Of a stretch of DNA of 64,000 bases, positions 19,624 through 28,776 are shown in pieces. Location of the stretch: NCBI RefSeq assembly GCF_003002955.1, contig NZ_PVTJ01000002.1, positions 843,953 through 907,952 on the forward strand. The letters run 5' to 3'. Source of the DNA: Glycomyces artemisiae (GTDB taxonomy: Bacteria; Actinomycetota; Actinomycetes; Mycobacteriales; Micromonosporaceae). Both the position numbers and the translations under genes were made by a program. The notes under the pieces are model-generated. The model saw only the letters and a program-made list of their open reading frames with translations, did no database searches and was not told where the DNA came from. How positions within the stretch are numbered: position 1 is the first letter of the stretch; each line of letters begins with the position of its first letter.

Positions 19624-20820
19624 CTAACCCCTCGCCGTGACCGTCCCGGCCGCGATGCGCTCGGACCACTGGCCCTTGGTCCGTCCCATCGCGGCCTCGG
19701 CCAATCGGAGCCGCTGCACGTCGGAGGTGCCCGCCGGCGCGTATATGTGGTACGCGTCCCGCAGGAACCGCTCGACGGGGCGCTCGGTGGTGAGGCCGAT
19801 GCCGGCGTGGATCTCCATGGCCTCGCGCGCCGAGTCGAGCGAGGACTCGACGTTGACGAGCTTGGCGTTCATCAGCTCGATGTCGCAGGGCACGCCCTGG
19901 TCGAGCAGGTGCGCGGCGTGGTAGGCGGTGATGCGGGCGGTCATGAGCCGCGAGGTGATCTGCCCGATTTTCTGCTTGATGTTGTCGAGTTCGGCGATGG
20001 GCTTGCCGTACAGCTCGCGCTCCGTGGCGTACTTGACGGTCTCGTCGAGGATCGCCTGGTGGATGCCGAGTGCGACGGCGGTGAGGTTGGCCCGGCCGTA
20101 GAGGATCGACGAGGAGTAGGCGACGGCGAGGCCGTCCCCCTCGTCGCCGAGGCGGTTGGCGGCGGGGATGCGGCAGTTCTCGAAGAGCAGCTCCCCGAAG
20201 GAGAAGCCGTGGAGGCCCATCGTGGACTGCTGCGGGGCGACGGCGAACCCGGGCCGGTCCGATTCGACGAGGAAGGCCGTGAGCCCCTTGGGGCCCAGGC
20301 CGGTCCGCACGACCACGCCGTGGAGGTCGCCGACGTGGCTGTTGCCGACGAACACCTTGTGGCCGTTGAGGATGTAGTCGTCGCCGTCGCGGACGGCCCT
20401 GGCGCGCATGCCGAGGACGTGGCCGCCCGAGGCGGTCTCGGTGACGGCGATGGTGGGGAGGCAGGACCCGTCGGCGACCTTGGGGAGCCAGGTCTTCTTC
20501 TGCTCATCGGATCCGAAGTGGAGGATCTTGGCGACCCCGAGCTGGGAGGCCTGGACCATCGCGCCCATGGCGCCGGAGACGCGGGCGAGCTCCTCGATGA
20601 TGATGGTCTTCGCCAAGTGGCCCATGCCCATGCCGCCGTACTCGGTCGGCACGGTGACGCCGAGCCAGCCCTGCGCTGCGATGCGCCGGGACAGCCCGGT
20701 GTGGACGGTCTTCGTGGATTCCATTTCGGGGATGTGCGGGCGCACTTCGCTTTCGGCGAAGGCCCGCACCCGGGCTCTGAGGGCGTCATGCTGTTCGGTC
20801 GTGAAGTAGCCGGTCGTCAA
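19624..20820 (-). CDS. Acyl-CoA dehydrogenase family protein
   Basis: Encodes 398 aa. The start chosen is TTG at 20820, since GGGGGG lies seven bases upstream and family homology begins there (TTGYFTTEQHDALRARVRAF); the frame stays open to 20943 without a ribosome site. It has the three-part acyl-CoA dehydrogenase layout: N-terminal helices, a central beta domain (TVTEAASG-type motif seen as AVTETASGGHVLG), and a C-terminal helical domain with the YGKPIAELDNIKQKIG and APAGTSDVQRLRLAE signatures. It oxidises an acyl-CoA with FAD; the substrate is unknown. It stands alone, divergent from the 5'-nucleotidase gene. Confidence 0.9.
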   Translation of the reverse strand: MTTGYFTTEQHDALRARVRAFAESEVRPHIPEMESTKTVHTGLSRRIAAQGWLGVTVPTEYGGMGMGHLAKTIIIEELARVSGAMGAMVQASQLGVAKILHFGSDEQKKTWLPKVADGSCLPTIAVTETASGGHVLGMRARAVRDGDDYILNGHKVFVGNSHVGDLHGVVVRTGLGPKGLTAFLVESDRPGFAVAPQQSTMGLHGFSFGELLFENCRIPAANRLGDEGDGLAVAYSSSILYGRANLTAVALGIHQAILDETVKYATERELYGKPIAELDNIKQKIGQITSRLMTARITAYHAAHLLDQGVPCDIELMNAKLVNVESSLDSAREAMEIHAGIGLTTERPVERFLRDAYHIYAPAGTSDVQRLRLAEAAMGRTKGQWSERIAAGTVTARG

Positions 20821-21180
20821 CGGGTAACCCCCCTGTGGGCGTGTCGCTCGTCGATGTCCGCACGTTGGTGCGGTGGTCCCCACCAAGTGACAAGCTGTAT
20901 ATGCGAAATGTTCTCGCAGTGACTGTAGCAACGCGAGTCGCATGGGGCAAGCGTCAGCAAAGTGGACGTAAGCCGGTTACGTGGCGGTAACGAACCGTTG
21001 GGGCCCAACGAAACCAAATAATCCCAAATCCCGGGAGTGAGGGTGTGCGAACGGTGACCGCGTGCTACGTTGCTGCACCTTCGCCGAGCCGTTATGCTGC
21101 GTTGACTCGCGGGCAATCGTCCCATGATTGGATCTGGGGTGTCTGCCCTGCCCATCGACCCCCCATCCGTACGGAGAGCC
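20821..21180. other. Divergent promoter region with a 7-bp palindrome
   Basis: 360 bases separate two divergent genes. Bases 20996-21010 form a palindrome (CGTTGGG, central G, CCCAACG) that could be an operator. It is followed by the most AT-rich stretch of the region (about 21009-21030). No protein-coding frame with a start signal is present. Confidence 0.45.
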
Positions 21181-22899
21181 ATGTTCAACTTCAAACGCCG
21201 CGCCGTCGCGGCGGCAGGAGCGCTCGCCCTCGCGGCGACCACGCTCGCGGTCGGCGGCTGGTCCTTCGGGCCCGGCCACGGCAACGGCCACGGCCGCGAG
21301 GTCGACCTCCAGCTGCTGGCGATCAACGACTTCCACGGCAACATCGAAGCCGCCTCCAGCCTCACCTGGCCCGGCCACACCGAGCCGGTCGGCGGCGCCG
21401 AGTACCTCGCCACCCACCTGGAGCAGGCCCGCGAAGGCGAGCGCTACTCCACCACCGTGGCCGCCGGCGACCTCATCGGCGCCAGCCCCTTCATGTCCGC
21501 GGTCTTCCAGGACGAGCCGACCATCGAGTCCCTCAACGCCATGGGCGTCGAGGTCTCCTCCGTCGGCAATCACGAGTTCGACGACGGCTTCGAGGAACTC
21601 AACCGCATCATCGACGGCGACGAGGACTTCGAAGGCGCCGACTTCCCCTACCTCGGCGCGAACGTCGTCGACGAGACCACCGGGCAGCCCGTCCTCGACC
21701 CCTACTGGGTCAAGAACTTCGGCGGCGGCGTCAAGGTCGGCTTCATCGGCATGACCCTCGAAGGCACCGGCGACATCGTCTCCAAGTCCGGCATCGAGGG
21801 CCTCGTCTTCAAGGACGAGGTCGAGACCGCCAACAAGTACGCCCGCGAGCTCAAGCGCCAGGGCGTCAACGCGATCGTGGTCCTCCTCCACGAAGGCGGC
21901 GTCCCCGTCGCCGAGGACACCGGCCACGACTGCGAGTCCGCCGACGGCACCGCCACCGGCATGTCCGGCCCGATCGTGGACATCGCCGAGACCATGACCC
22001 CGCTCGTCGACGTGCTCGTCACCGGCCACACCCACCAGGAGTACGTCTGCTCGGTGCCCGACCCGAACGGCAACCCGCGCCTGGTCACCTCCGCGTCCAA
22101 CTACGGCCGCGTCTTCACCGAGATCGACGCCACGTACGACAAGCGCACCAAGGACATCGTGCGCTCCACCGTCGTCGGCTCCAACACGGTCGTCACCCGC
22201 GACGTCGACCCCGACGAGGACCAGACCGCGATCCTCGACCATTACGGGCCCCTCGCGGCCGAGGCCGGGGGCCGCGTCGTCGGCTACATCGCCGAGGACA
22301 TCAAGCGGGGCGCCACGAGGGCGGAGGAGTTCCCGCTCGGGAGCCTCATCGCCGACGCGCAGCTGTGGGACACCTCCAGTGCGGAGACCGGGGGCGCGGA
22401 GATCGCGTTCATGAACCCGGGCGGCGTCAGAGCCGACCTGCTGTACGCGCAGGGGACGCCCGGCGAGGCGACCTACGCGGAGGTGTTCACCGTGCAGCCC
22501 TTCGCGAACTACGTGGTGACCCTCGACCTGACGGGCGCGCAGATCCTCCAGGCCCTGCAACAGCAGCTCCCGAGTGAAGGCCGCTCCACGACCCTGGTCC
22601 TCCAGGTCTCCGAGGGCTTCACCTACACCTGGGACAAGACCAAGACCGGCACTGACCAGATCGTCGCCGACTCGCTGTCGCTCAACGGCGAGCCGATCGT
22701 CGCCGACCAGGTCTACCGCGTCACCGTCAACTCCTTCCTCGCCGACGGCGGCGACTCCTTCGCCGCGTTCGCCGAGGGCGAGAACCGCCTCTTCGGGGCG
22801 CTCGACGTCGACGCGTTCGAGGACTACATCACCGAGTTCGGCACCAGCGCGGCGCCGCTGGAGGCCCCCGAGCTCGGTCGCATCACGGTCGTCAAGTAG
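21181..22899 (+). CDS. Secreted 5'-nucleotidase / UshA-like bifunctional metallophosphatase
   Basis: Encodes 572 aa from ATG 21181, with GGAGAG seven bases upstream; in-frame extension to 21124 has no ribosome site. A Sec signal (FKRRAVAAAGALALAATTLA) covers residues 1-30. The metallophosphoesterase domain has all metal-ligand motifs in order: NDFHGN (near 50), a GD-LIGASP segment, VGNHEFDDG (near 127), and VTGHTHQEY (near 280). The C-terminal nucleotidase domain (from about 360) carries NPGGVRAD, the usual substrate loop. It hydrolyses extracellular nucleotides for phosphate and nucleoside salvage. There is no cell-wall anchor, so it should be released. Confidence 0.93.
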   Translation: MFNFKRRAVAAAGALALAATTLAVGGWSFGPGHGNGHGREVDLQLLAINDFHGNIEAASSLTWPGHTEPVGGAEYLATHLEQAREGERYSTTVAAGDLIGASPFMSAVFQDEPTIESLNAMGVEVSSVGNHEFDDGFEELNRIIDGDEDFEGADFPYLGANVVDETTGQPVLDPYWVKNFGGGVKVGFIGMTLEGTGDIVSKSGIEGLVFKDEVETANKYARELKRQGVNAIVVLLHEGGVPVAEDTGHDCESADGTATGMSGPIVDIAETMTPLVDVLVTGHTHQEYVCSVPDPNGNPRLVTSASNYGRVFTEIDATYDKRTKDIVRSTVVGSNTVVTRDVDPDEDQTAILDHYGPLAAEAGGRVVGYIAEDIKRGATRAEEFPLGSLIADAQLWDTSSAETGGAEIAFMNPGGVRADLLYAQGTPGEATYAEVFTVQPFANYVVTLDLTGAQILQALQQQLPSEGRSTTLVLQVSEGFTYTWDKTKTGTDQIVADSLSLNGEPIVADQVYRVTVNSFLADGGDSFAAFAEGENRLFGALDVDAFEDYITEFGTSAAPLEAPELGRITVVK

Positions 22900-22918
22900 T
22901 TCCTGAGCACATTCACAG

Positions 22919-22945
22919 GCGGCGGGGGCGGAATGCCCCCGCCGC
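22919..22945 (+). terminator. Intrinsic terminator after 5'-nucleotidase gene
   Basis: A perfect 11-bp GC stem (22919-22929 with 22935-22945), loop GGAAT, followed by TTCTCG, lies 19 bp after the stop. Confidence 0.8.
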
Positions 22946-23014
22946 TTCTCGTATTCCCAGCCCGTACCGGATAGTCTGGTACCACCCTGAACATTCGACG
23001 GAGGACCGCAGGTC

Positions 23015-23839
23015 ATGGCAATCCAGAGCAGGAACTCATCCCTACGGAACATGGTGAAGACCCAGTACGGCGAGCAGCAGCACATGGGTGCCGCCTACGG
23101 GCCTTACGGGCAGATGACGCAGGCCCCGCAGGTCCAGACCATGACGATCGACAACGTCATCGTCCGCACCGTCGCCCTCGTCGGCGCGACCTTCGTGGCC
23201 GCGCTCGTCACCTTCGGCCTCGTCGCAGAGGGCATCCAGACCGGCGACAGCGCCTCCCTCGGCACCGCCTCGATGCTCTCCATCGTCGGCACGGTCATCA
23301 GCCTCGGCGTCATCATCTTCTCGATGTTCAAGCCGGTCACGAACCCGTTCGTGGCCTTCGCGTACGCGATCGGCCAGGGCTTCGTCCTCGGCGGCGTCTC
23401 CGCCGTGTTCGAGGCCCGGTTCGAGGGCATCGTCGTGAACGCGCTCGTCGCGACCATCCTCGTGTTCTTCGGGATGCTCGCGCTCTACAAGTTCCGCATC
23501 CTCAAGAACTCGCCGGTGTTCACCAAGGTCATGGTCGGCGCGGGCTTCGGCATCTTCGGCCTGCTCATGGTCAACCTGGTCGCGGGCCTCTTCGGGGTCA
23601 ACCTCGGCCTGTTCGCCCCCGCGGGCGGCGACCCGAACGCCCTCCAGTGGATCATCGCCATCGGCATCACCCTCTGGGCCGCGTTCTCCTTCATCCTCGA
23701 CTTCGACATGATCGAGTGGTCGGCGAACAACGGCGCCCCGAAGAAGTACGCGTGGGCCGGGGCCTTCGGCCTCACCGCGGGCCTCATCTTCCTGTACTGG
23801 AACCTGCTGCGCCTGCTGTCCTACTTCCAAGGCGAGTAA
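23015..23839 (+). CDS. Bax inhibitor-1/YccA family membrane protein
   Basis: Encodes 274 aa from ATG 23015, with GGAGG about ten bases upstream. A hydrophilic N-terminal tail (residues 1-40, Gln/Tyr/Gly-rich) precedes seven predicted membrane helices. The last part has the family signature D-F-D-M-I-E followed by a Tyr-Ala-Trp segment. Members of this family act as pH-sensitive calcium leak channels or as FtsH-linked regulators; the exact role here is unknown. The next small gene starts 5 bp downstream. Confidence 0.92.
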   Translation: MAIQSRNSSLRNMVKTQYGEQQHMGAAYGPYGQMTQAPQVQTMTIDNVIVRTVALVGATFVAALVTFGLVAEGIQTGDSASLGTASMLSIVGTVISLGVIIFSMFKPVTNPFVAFAYAIGQGFVLGGVSAVFEARFEGIVVNALVATILVFFGMLALYKFRILKNSPVFTKVMVGAGFGIFGLLMVNLVAGLFGVNLGLFAPAGGDPNALQWIIAIGITLWAAFSFILDFDMIEWSANNGAPKKYAWAGAFGLTAGLIFLYWNLLRLLSYFQGE

Positions 23840-23844
23840 CGGTT

Positions 23845-24144
23845 TTGAGCTCCGACATCGAGCGGGCGATCGGGCGCGTCGTCGAAGGCACGCGCCACTG
23901 GTCGCCCGCTCGCTGGTCTCCGCGGGCCGACGCGATGCACGCCCTCGTGCAGGAGATCGCCGACCTCGCCGCCGACGCGGAGGACCGCCCCCGCCGTCCC
24001 GTTCCGCGCCTCCCCAACGACCTGCACCTGCCCGACCAGCTCCAGGTCGTCGGGCTCGACCTCATCGAGCTCGAACCCCTTGCGCCGCAGCGGCAGGAAG
24101 CCGCCGAGCGCGCGATAGCCCAAGCCCGCGCGGCCCTGTTCTAG
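23845..24144 (+). CDS. Hypothetical protein
   Basis: Encodes 99 aa from TTG 23845, with AAGGCGAG upstream, directly after the Bax-inhibitor-like gene. It is a soluble protein; helices are likely at 1-35 (DIERAIGRVVEGTRHW) and at the C-terminus (QEAAERAIAQARAAL), and a Leu/Pro-rich middle (LPNDLHLPDQLQVVGLDLIE) lies between. I do not recognise the family. Coupling with the upstream gene suggests a partner role. Its stop overlaps the end of the convergent FUSC gene by four bases. Confidence 0.7.
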   Translation: MSSDIERAIGRVVEGTRHWSPARWSPRADAMHALVQEIADLAADAEDRPRRPVPRLPNDLHLPDQLQVVGLDLIELEPLAPQRQEAAERAIAQARAALF

Positions 24145-26222
24145 TCGACCCAGCCGGTCATGACGTGCGCCGCGTCGTCGAGGGCGTCCACGAGGTTGTC
24201 CGACTCCCAGCGGAGCACGTTGCGCCGCGTGCGGGTCCCGCGGTCCTCAATGGCGCCAAGGGCTCTGTCGAGCCGCTCGGTGGCGTCGCTCAGGTCCACG
24301 CCGCGCGGCGGCGCCGCGTTCCGCGCGAGGGCCGCCAGCCGCATGTAGGCCGCGTCCAGCGCGTCCGCGAACTCGTCGACGCAGCCCAGGCCCGGCGCGT
24401 CCTCCTCGCGGCCGAGGGTCGCGTTCACCGCGACCAGGGCCCGAGCGGCCCGCGACAGAGCCGCCTCCGCGCCGAGCACGTCTCCTGACAAGGGTCCCGG
24501 GCCGCCGATCGGCTCCGCCTTCGCCTGGTCCGCGGCCTGCGTGAGCGCGGCCCGGCGGGCCCGCACCTGGTCGATCGCGGCGTGCATCGTCTTGCGGTCG
24601 TAGTCGTCCGGGTGGGCCTGGCGGTCCAGGACCAGGCGCGCGTAGTCGCGGTAGGCGTCCACGAGGTCCCCGAGGAGGTCGCCGAGGCGCCGGGTCTGCC
24701 ACGTCGGGACCAGCACGTAGAAGCCGATCGCGAGCGCCGCGCCCACGAGCGTGCAGGCGCCCCGGTCGAGGGCCGCCGACAGCGGGTTCTCGCCGGTGAG
24801 GTCGATCTGGAACACCGTGAACCCCGAGACCGCCGCGGTGAACACGAGCATCGACACCGGCCGCATCAGGTACGCGAGCAGCGCGCACACGAGGATCGTC
24901 AGGCTGATCCACACCTGCCCCTGCGGGATCAGGAGCCCGAGAAGCGAGGCGAGGACGACGCCGCCGGTCGTCCCGGCCGCGCGGGTCACGCCGCGGGTGA
25001 GCGTCCCCGAGAAGTCCGCTTGCAGGACCAGCCACGCGGTCAAGGGGATCCAGTAGCCGTGGCCGGTGGGCCACAGCAGGCCGATGGTCATCGCGAGCGC
25101 GATGACCCCGGCGCGGCGCAGCGCGTGGTGGACGACCGGATCGTGCCGGTGGAGGCGGGCGCGCAGCTGCCCGGCCGCCTGGCGCACGGTCGAAGTGGCA
25201 TGCGCGAGCGCGGGATCGGCGACCACGGAGTCGCCGCCGGAGGTGATGCGCTCGGCGAACCCGCCGGTCTCGTGGAGGGTGCGCAGGAGCCCGCCGATCT
25301 CGGTGGGCATCGTGCCCGTCGCGGTCGCCATCGGGTTCTGCGAGAGGCCCGCGAGGAGGTCGTCCCAGTCGAGCTCGGCGGGGCGGCGCGCGGTGATCCG
25401 GCCCGCGAAGTGGGTGAGGAGCCGCGCGGCCATCTCCAGCGCCTCGGAGTAGAACGCGACGGTGTCGCGGTCCTGCGCGTCGGCGCGGGCCCGCGCGGAG
25501 GCGGTGCGGCCGATCGCGGCCGAGACGGCGTAGATCTGGCGGCGCGCGTCGAGGATCGCGGCGGGCAGGACCCGGCGCCGGTCGAGTTCGCGCGCGGCCT
25601 CGTGGAGGGCCTCGGTGTCGAAGGGCGCGTCCGGGTTCGAGGCGAGCGCCTCCGCTTCGGCGGCGAGCGCGAGCCACGCCTCGGCGAGGGTGCGCCGGTC
25701 CTCGGCCCACCGGAAGTACGGCGGCAGCAGCGCCATGAGTGCCTGGAGCGTCCCGCCGGCGAGGACCGCGATCGCGGCGACGTGCGGCGTCGTCCCGACG
25801 GTGATGTGCTCGGCGAGGAAGAACATGATGCCGGAGACGGTGAACGTCACGCCCGCGACGTGCGTCACCGAGCCGGTGAACGTCAGCGTGAACGCGTACA
25901 CCGCGGCGGCGGCCACCAGCAGCGCCGGGTTGTCGATCGCGCCGAGGACGACCCCGAGGGCACCGGCGAAGCCGACGAGCAGCGGCAGCGAGGGCCCGGT
26001 CCGCGTCCCGGGCGTGAGCAGCGCGACTCCGCCGAGCCATGCGCCCATGATCGCGGCCTGCCCCCAGCCCGGGTGCCCGAGGAGCGCGACGGCGGCCATC
26101 GCGACGGCGATCCCGCAGGCCGCGCGCACGGCGAGCACCGGCGCGGCCTCGCCTGGGGTCCACGACTTCAGGTCGTCGCCGACCCGGCGGACCGACTCGT
26201 CGACGCCCGGGTTGTTGAGCAC
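24141..26222 (-). CDS. FUSC-family membrane protein (aromatic acid exporter-like)
   Basis: Encodes 693 aa from GTG 26222; the frame stays open upstream across guaA on the other strand, but no start signal lies there. Two membrane blocks (about residues 30-160 and 345-475, five to six helices each) alternate with cytoplasmic alpha-helical domains, the duplicated layout of the FUSC/ArAE family (YccS, AaeB). The second block includes [21 protein letters not shown], the usual FUSC motif. Family members export aromatic acids or other small toxic compounds. A TACCCT -10 element lies six bases before the GTG, so the mRNA is probably leaderless. Confidence 0.88.
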   Translation of the reverse strand: MLNNPGVDESVRRVGDDLKSWTPGEAAPVLAVRAACGIAVAMAAVALLGHPGWGQAAIMGAWLGGVALLTPGTRTGPSLPLLVGFAGALGVVLGAIDNPALLVAAAAVYAFTLTFTGSVTHVAGVTFTVSGIMFFLAEHITVGTTPHVAAIAVLAGGTLQALMALLPPYFRWAEDRRTLAEAWLALAAEAEALASNPDAPFDTEALHEAARELDRRRVLPAAILDARRQIYAVSAAIGRTASARARADAQDRDTVAFYSEALEMAARLLTHFAGRITARRPAELDWDDLLAGLSQNPMATATGTMPTEIGGLLRTLHETGGFAERITSGGDSVVADPALAHATSTVRQAAGQLRARLHRHDPVVHHALRRAGVIALAMTIGLLWPTGHGYWIPLTAWLVLQADFSGTLTRGVTRAAGTTGGVVLASLLGLLIPQGQVWISLTILVCALLAYLMRPVSMLVFTAAVSGFTVFQIDLTGENPLSAALDRGACTLVGAALAIGFYVLVPTWQTRRLGDLLGDLVDAYRDYARLVLDRQAHPDDYDRKTMHAAIDQVRARRAALTQAADQAKAEPIGGPGPLSGDVLGAEAALSRAARALVAVNATLGREEDAPGLGCVDEFADALDAAYMRLAALARNAAPPRGVDLSDATERLDRALGAIEDRGTRTRRNVLRWESDNLVDALDDAAHVMTGWVD

Positions 26223-26228
26223 GTCAAA

Positions 26229-26234
26229 AGGGTA
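26229..26234 (-). promoter_or_regulatory. Candidate -10 element for the FUSC gene (leaderless)
   Basis: On the minus strand this reads TACCCT and ends six bases before the GTG start, which places transcription initiation on or next to the start codon. No clear -35 element was seen. Confidence 0.45.
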
Positions 26235-26267
26235 GCCGCGCCTACGGGTGTGAGGACCGCTACCGGT

Positions 26268-26273
26268 TACGCT
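26268..26273 (+). promoter_or_regulatory. Candidate -10 element for guaA (leaderless)
   Basis: TACGCT ends six bases before the guaA ATG. No Shine-Dalgarno sequence is present, so a leaderless guaA transcript is likely. The arrangement mirrors the divergent FUSC gene. Confidence 0.45.
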
Positions 26274-26279
26274 GGTGGC

Positions 26280-27824
26280 ATGCGACAAACGGTGCTGGTG
26301 GTCGACTTCGGGGCCCAATACGCGCAGCTCATCGCTCGCCGCGTCCGGGAGGCCCACGTCTACTCGGAGATCGTCCCGTCCTCGATGCCCGCGGAGGAGA
26401 TGCTCGCGAAGGAGCCCGCGGCGATCATCCTGTCGGGCGGGCCTTCGAGCGTGTACGCCGAGGGCGCCCCGCAGGTGGACCCGGCGCTGTTCGCGGCCGG
26501 GGTGCCGGTGCTGGGGATCTGCTACGGGTTCCAGGCGATGGCGAAGGCCCTGGGCGGGACGGTCGCGAAGACCGGCCTGTCGGAGTACGGCGGGACCGAG
26601 CTCGACGTGCTGTGCGCGTCGAAGCTCCTCGACGGGCTGCCCGAGCACCAGTCGGTGTGGATGAGCCACGGCGACTCGGTGACCGAGGCCCCCGCGGGCT
26701 TCGAGGTCGTCGCGCGCACGGGCGGCGCCCCGGTGGCGGCGTTCGAGAACCTGGAGTCGCGGCTCGCGGGCGTCCAGTACCACCCGGAGGTCGCGCACAC
26801 CCCGCACGGCCAGGCCGTGATCCGGCACTTCCTGCACGACATCGCCGGGATCAAGCCGAACTGGACGAACTCGGCGATCATCGACGAGCAGGTCGCGGCC
26901 ATCAAGGCGCAGGTCGGCGACAAGCGGGTCCTGTGCGCGCTGTCGGGCGGCGTGGACTCCTCGGTCGCGGCGGCGCTCGTGCACCGGGCCGTCGGCGACC
27001 AGCTCACGTGCGTGTTCGTGGACCACGGGCTGCTGCGCGCGGGCGAGGCCGAGCAGGTCGAGAAGGACTACGCGCAGCTCACCGGCATCGACGTGCGCAC
27101 CGTGGACGCCTCGGAGCAGTTCCTCACCGCCCTGAAGGGCGTCACGGACCCCGAGGAGAAGCGGAAGATCATCGGCCGCGAGTTCATCCGCACCTTCGAG
27201 GCCGCGGCGCGCGGGCTCGCCGAGGAGCAGGGCGTCGACTTCCTCGTGCAGGGGACCCTGTACCCGGACGTGGTCGAGTCCGGAGGCGGCACCGGCACCG
27301 CGAACATCAAGAGCCACCACAACGTCGGCGGGCTCCCCGACGACCTCCAGTTCGCGCTGGTCGAGCCGCTGCGGACCCTCTTCAAGGACGAGGTCCGGGC
27401 GATCGGCCTGGAGCTGGGCCTGCCCGAGGCGATGATCTGGCGCCACCCGTTCCCCGGCCCCGGCCTGGGCATCCGCATTGTCGGTGAGGTCACGAAGGAG
27501 CGCCTCGACCTGCTCAAGGCCGCCGACGCGATCGCCCGCGCCGAGCTGACCGCCGCAGGGCTCGACCGGTCCGTGTGGCAGTTCCCGGTGGTGCTCCTCG
27601 CCGACGTCAGGTCCGTGGGCGTCCAGGGCGACGGCCGCACCTACGGCCACCCGGTCGTGCTGCGCCCGGTCTCGTCCGAGGACGCGATGACCGCGGACTG
27701 GTCGCGCCTGCCCTACGAGCTGCTCGCGAAGATCTCCACCCGGATCACCAACGAGGTCGCCGACGTCAACCGCGTCGTGCTCGATGTCACCTCGAAGCCC
27801 CCGGGCACGATCGAATGGGAGTAG
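26280..27824 (+). CDS. guaA: GMP synthase (glutamine-hydrolysing)
   Basis: Encodes 514 aa from ATG 26280. The N-terminal class I glutamine amidotransferase domain has the nucleophile in LGICYGFQ (about Cys81) and the His/Glu pair in YHPEVAHT. The ATP-pyrophosphatase domain has the P-loop LSGGVDSS (about 226). The C-terminal dimerisation domain ends KPPGTIEWE, the standard GuaA end. It converts XMP, ATP and glutamine to GMP, the last step of guanine nucleotide synthesis. The length is normal for the family. An apparent extension of this frame upstream of 26280 is antisense to the FUSC gene and is not coding. Confidence 0.97.
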   Translation: MRQTVLVVDFGAQYAQLIARRVREAHVYSEIVPSSMPAEEMLAKEPAAIILSGGPSSVYAEGAPQVDPALFAAGVPVLGICYGFQAMAKALGGTVAKTGLSEYGGTELDVLCASKLLDGLPEHQSVWMSHGDSVTEAPAGFEVVARTGGAPVAAFENLESRLAGVQYHPEVAHTPHGQAVIRHFLHDIAGIKPNWTNSAIIDEQVAAIKAQVGDKRVLCALSGGVDSSVAAALVHRAVGDQLTCVFVDHGLLRAGEAEQVEKDYAQLTGIDVRTVDASEQFLTALKGVTDPEEKRKIIGREFIRTFEAAARGLAEEQGVDFLVQGTLYPDVVESGGGTGTANIKSHHNVGGLPDDLQFALVEPLRTLFKDEVRAIGLELGLPEAMIWRHPFPGPGLGIRIVGEVTKERLDLLKAADAIARAELTAAGLDRSVWQFPVVLLADVRSVGVQGDGRTYGHPVVLRPVSSEDAMTADWSRLPYELLAKISTRITNEVADVNRVVLDVTSKPPGTIEWE

Positions 27825-27855
27825 TCGCCACGTGAACACGCCGTACAGTTGAGGG

Positions 27856-28776
27856 ATGCAATTCCGGATAGCTGCGTACGGGGAGGTACGTGACGAGAAC
27901 GGCCTGGTCCTGCTGACGCGCCGGAAGCGCGCGGGGAGAGATGCGGGGCCGTGGCACCTGCCGGGCGGGGTCATCGACCACGGCGAGCCCCCGAAGCGGG
28001 CCGCCGGGCGGCTCGTGGGGGAGCACACCGGCTACGAGGTGACCGTGGGGCGGCCCCTGGAGGCCGTCGCGGTCGCCCGCCGCGGCGTCCACACGAACGC
28101 GATCATCTACGCCGCCGACGTCAAGAGCGGGCCCGCCGGCGATTTCGCAGGTGAGGCCGCTGAGTGGATCGACCCGGCCCGCGCCGCCGGGGAGGCCCAC
28201 TCGCCGTTCGTGTCGGCGGCCCTCGGGCTCGCCGACGACCGGCTCGCCGGGCGCGTCGACAAGGCCCCGCAGGAGACCCGGCCCGTCCCGCCCGCGAAGG
28301 CCAAGAAGGGCCGCAGGCGCCGCGGCCAGCGCTTCGGCGCGTACGGGGTCGTCGCCGACGTCGACGGCCGCATCCTCCTGGCCCGGATCGCCGAGGGCTA
28401 CCCCGGCGGCGGGACCTGGCACCTGCCCGGCGGCGGCGTGGACTTCGGGGAGTCCCCGGAGGCCGCGGTCGCGCGGGAGATCTACGAGGAGACCGGGCAG
28501 GACGCCCTGGTCGGCGGGCTGCTGAACGTCACGTCGTTCCGGCACCGCCGCGCGATCGGCCCCGAGGGGTACCCGCTGGACTGGCACGGCGTGCGCGCGA
28601 TCTACTCGGCCACCGTGCCCGACCCGTCGGCCGCGCAGGTCGTGGAGGCCGCGGGCGGGTCGACGAGCGAGTCGCGCTGGTGGGACGCCGAGGCCCTCGA
28701 CGACCTGCCGCTGTCGGCGGCCGTCGAGGACGCGCTCCAGGTCGTGGACCTGAAGAATCTCGCGGCGCAGGCTTAG
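27856..28776 (+). CDS. Tandem double-Nudix hydrolase, first domain degenerate
   Basis: Encodes 306 aa from ATG 27856, 32 bp after guaA. Two Nudix domains are joined by a basic linker (KAKKGRRRRGQR, about residue 155). The first box reads GGVIDHGEPPKRAAGRLVGE and has lost the REUXEE glutamates, so it is unlikely to bind metal. The second, GGGVDFGESPEAAVAREIYE followed by ETG, is fully canonical. A pyrophosphohydrolase acting on a nucleotide or related diphosphate is expected, with the first domain perhaps serving for recognition or dimerisation. The stop overlaps the convergent decarboxylase gene by a few bases. Confidence 0.88.
   Translation: MQFRIAAYGEVRDENGLVLLTRRKRAGRDAGPWHLPGGVIDHGEPPKRAAGRLVGEHTGYEVTVGRPLEAVAVARRGVHTNAIIYAADVKSGPAGDFAGEAAEWIDPARAAGEAHSPFVSAALGLADDRLAGRVDKAPQETRPVPPAKAKKGRRRRGQRFGAYGVVADVDGRILLARIAEGYPGGGTWHLPGGGVDFGESPEAAVAREIYEETGQDALVGGLLNVTSFRHRRAIGPEGYPLDWHGVRAIYSATVPDPSAAQVVEAAGGSTSESRWWDAEALDDLPLSAAVEDALQVVDLKNLAAQA

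Noticed and set aside
24582..26279. Long N-terminal extension of guaA (frame open for about 560 codons upstream)
   Set aside because: It is antisense to the FUSC gene and has Arg/Pro-biased shadow composition. GuaA homology begins precisely at ATG 26280.
26223..28028. Minus-strand extension of the FUSC frame through guaA
   Set aside because: Shadow of guaA in GC-rich DNA; the membrane protein begins near 26222.
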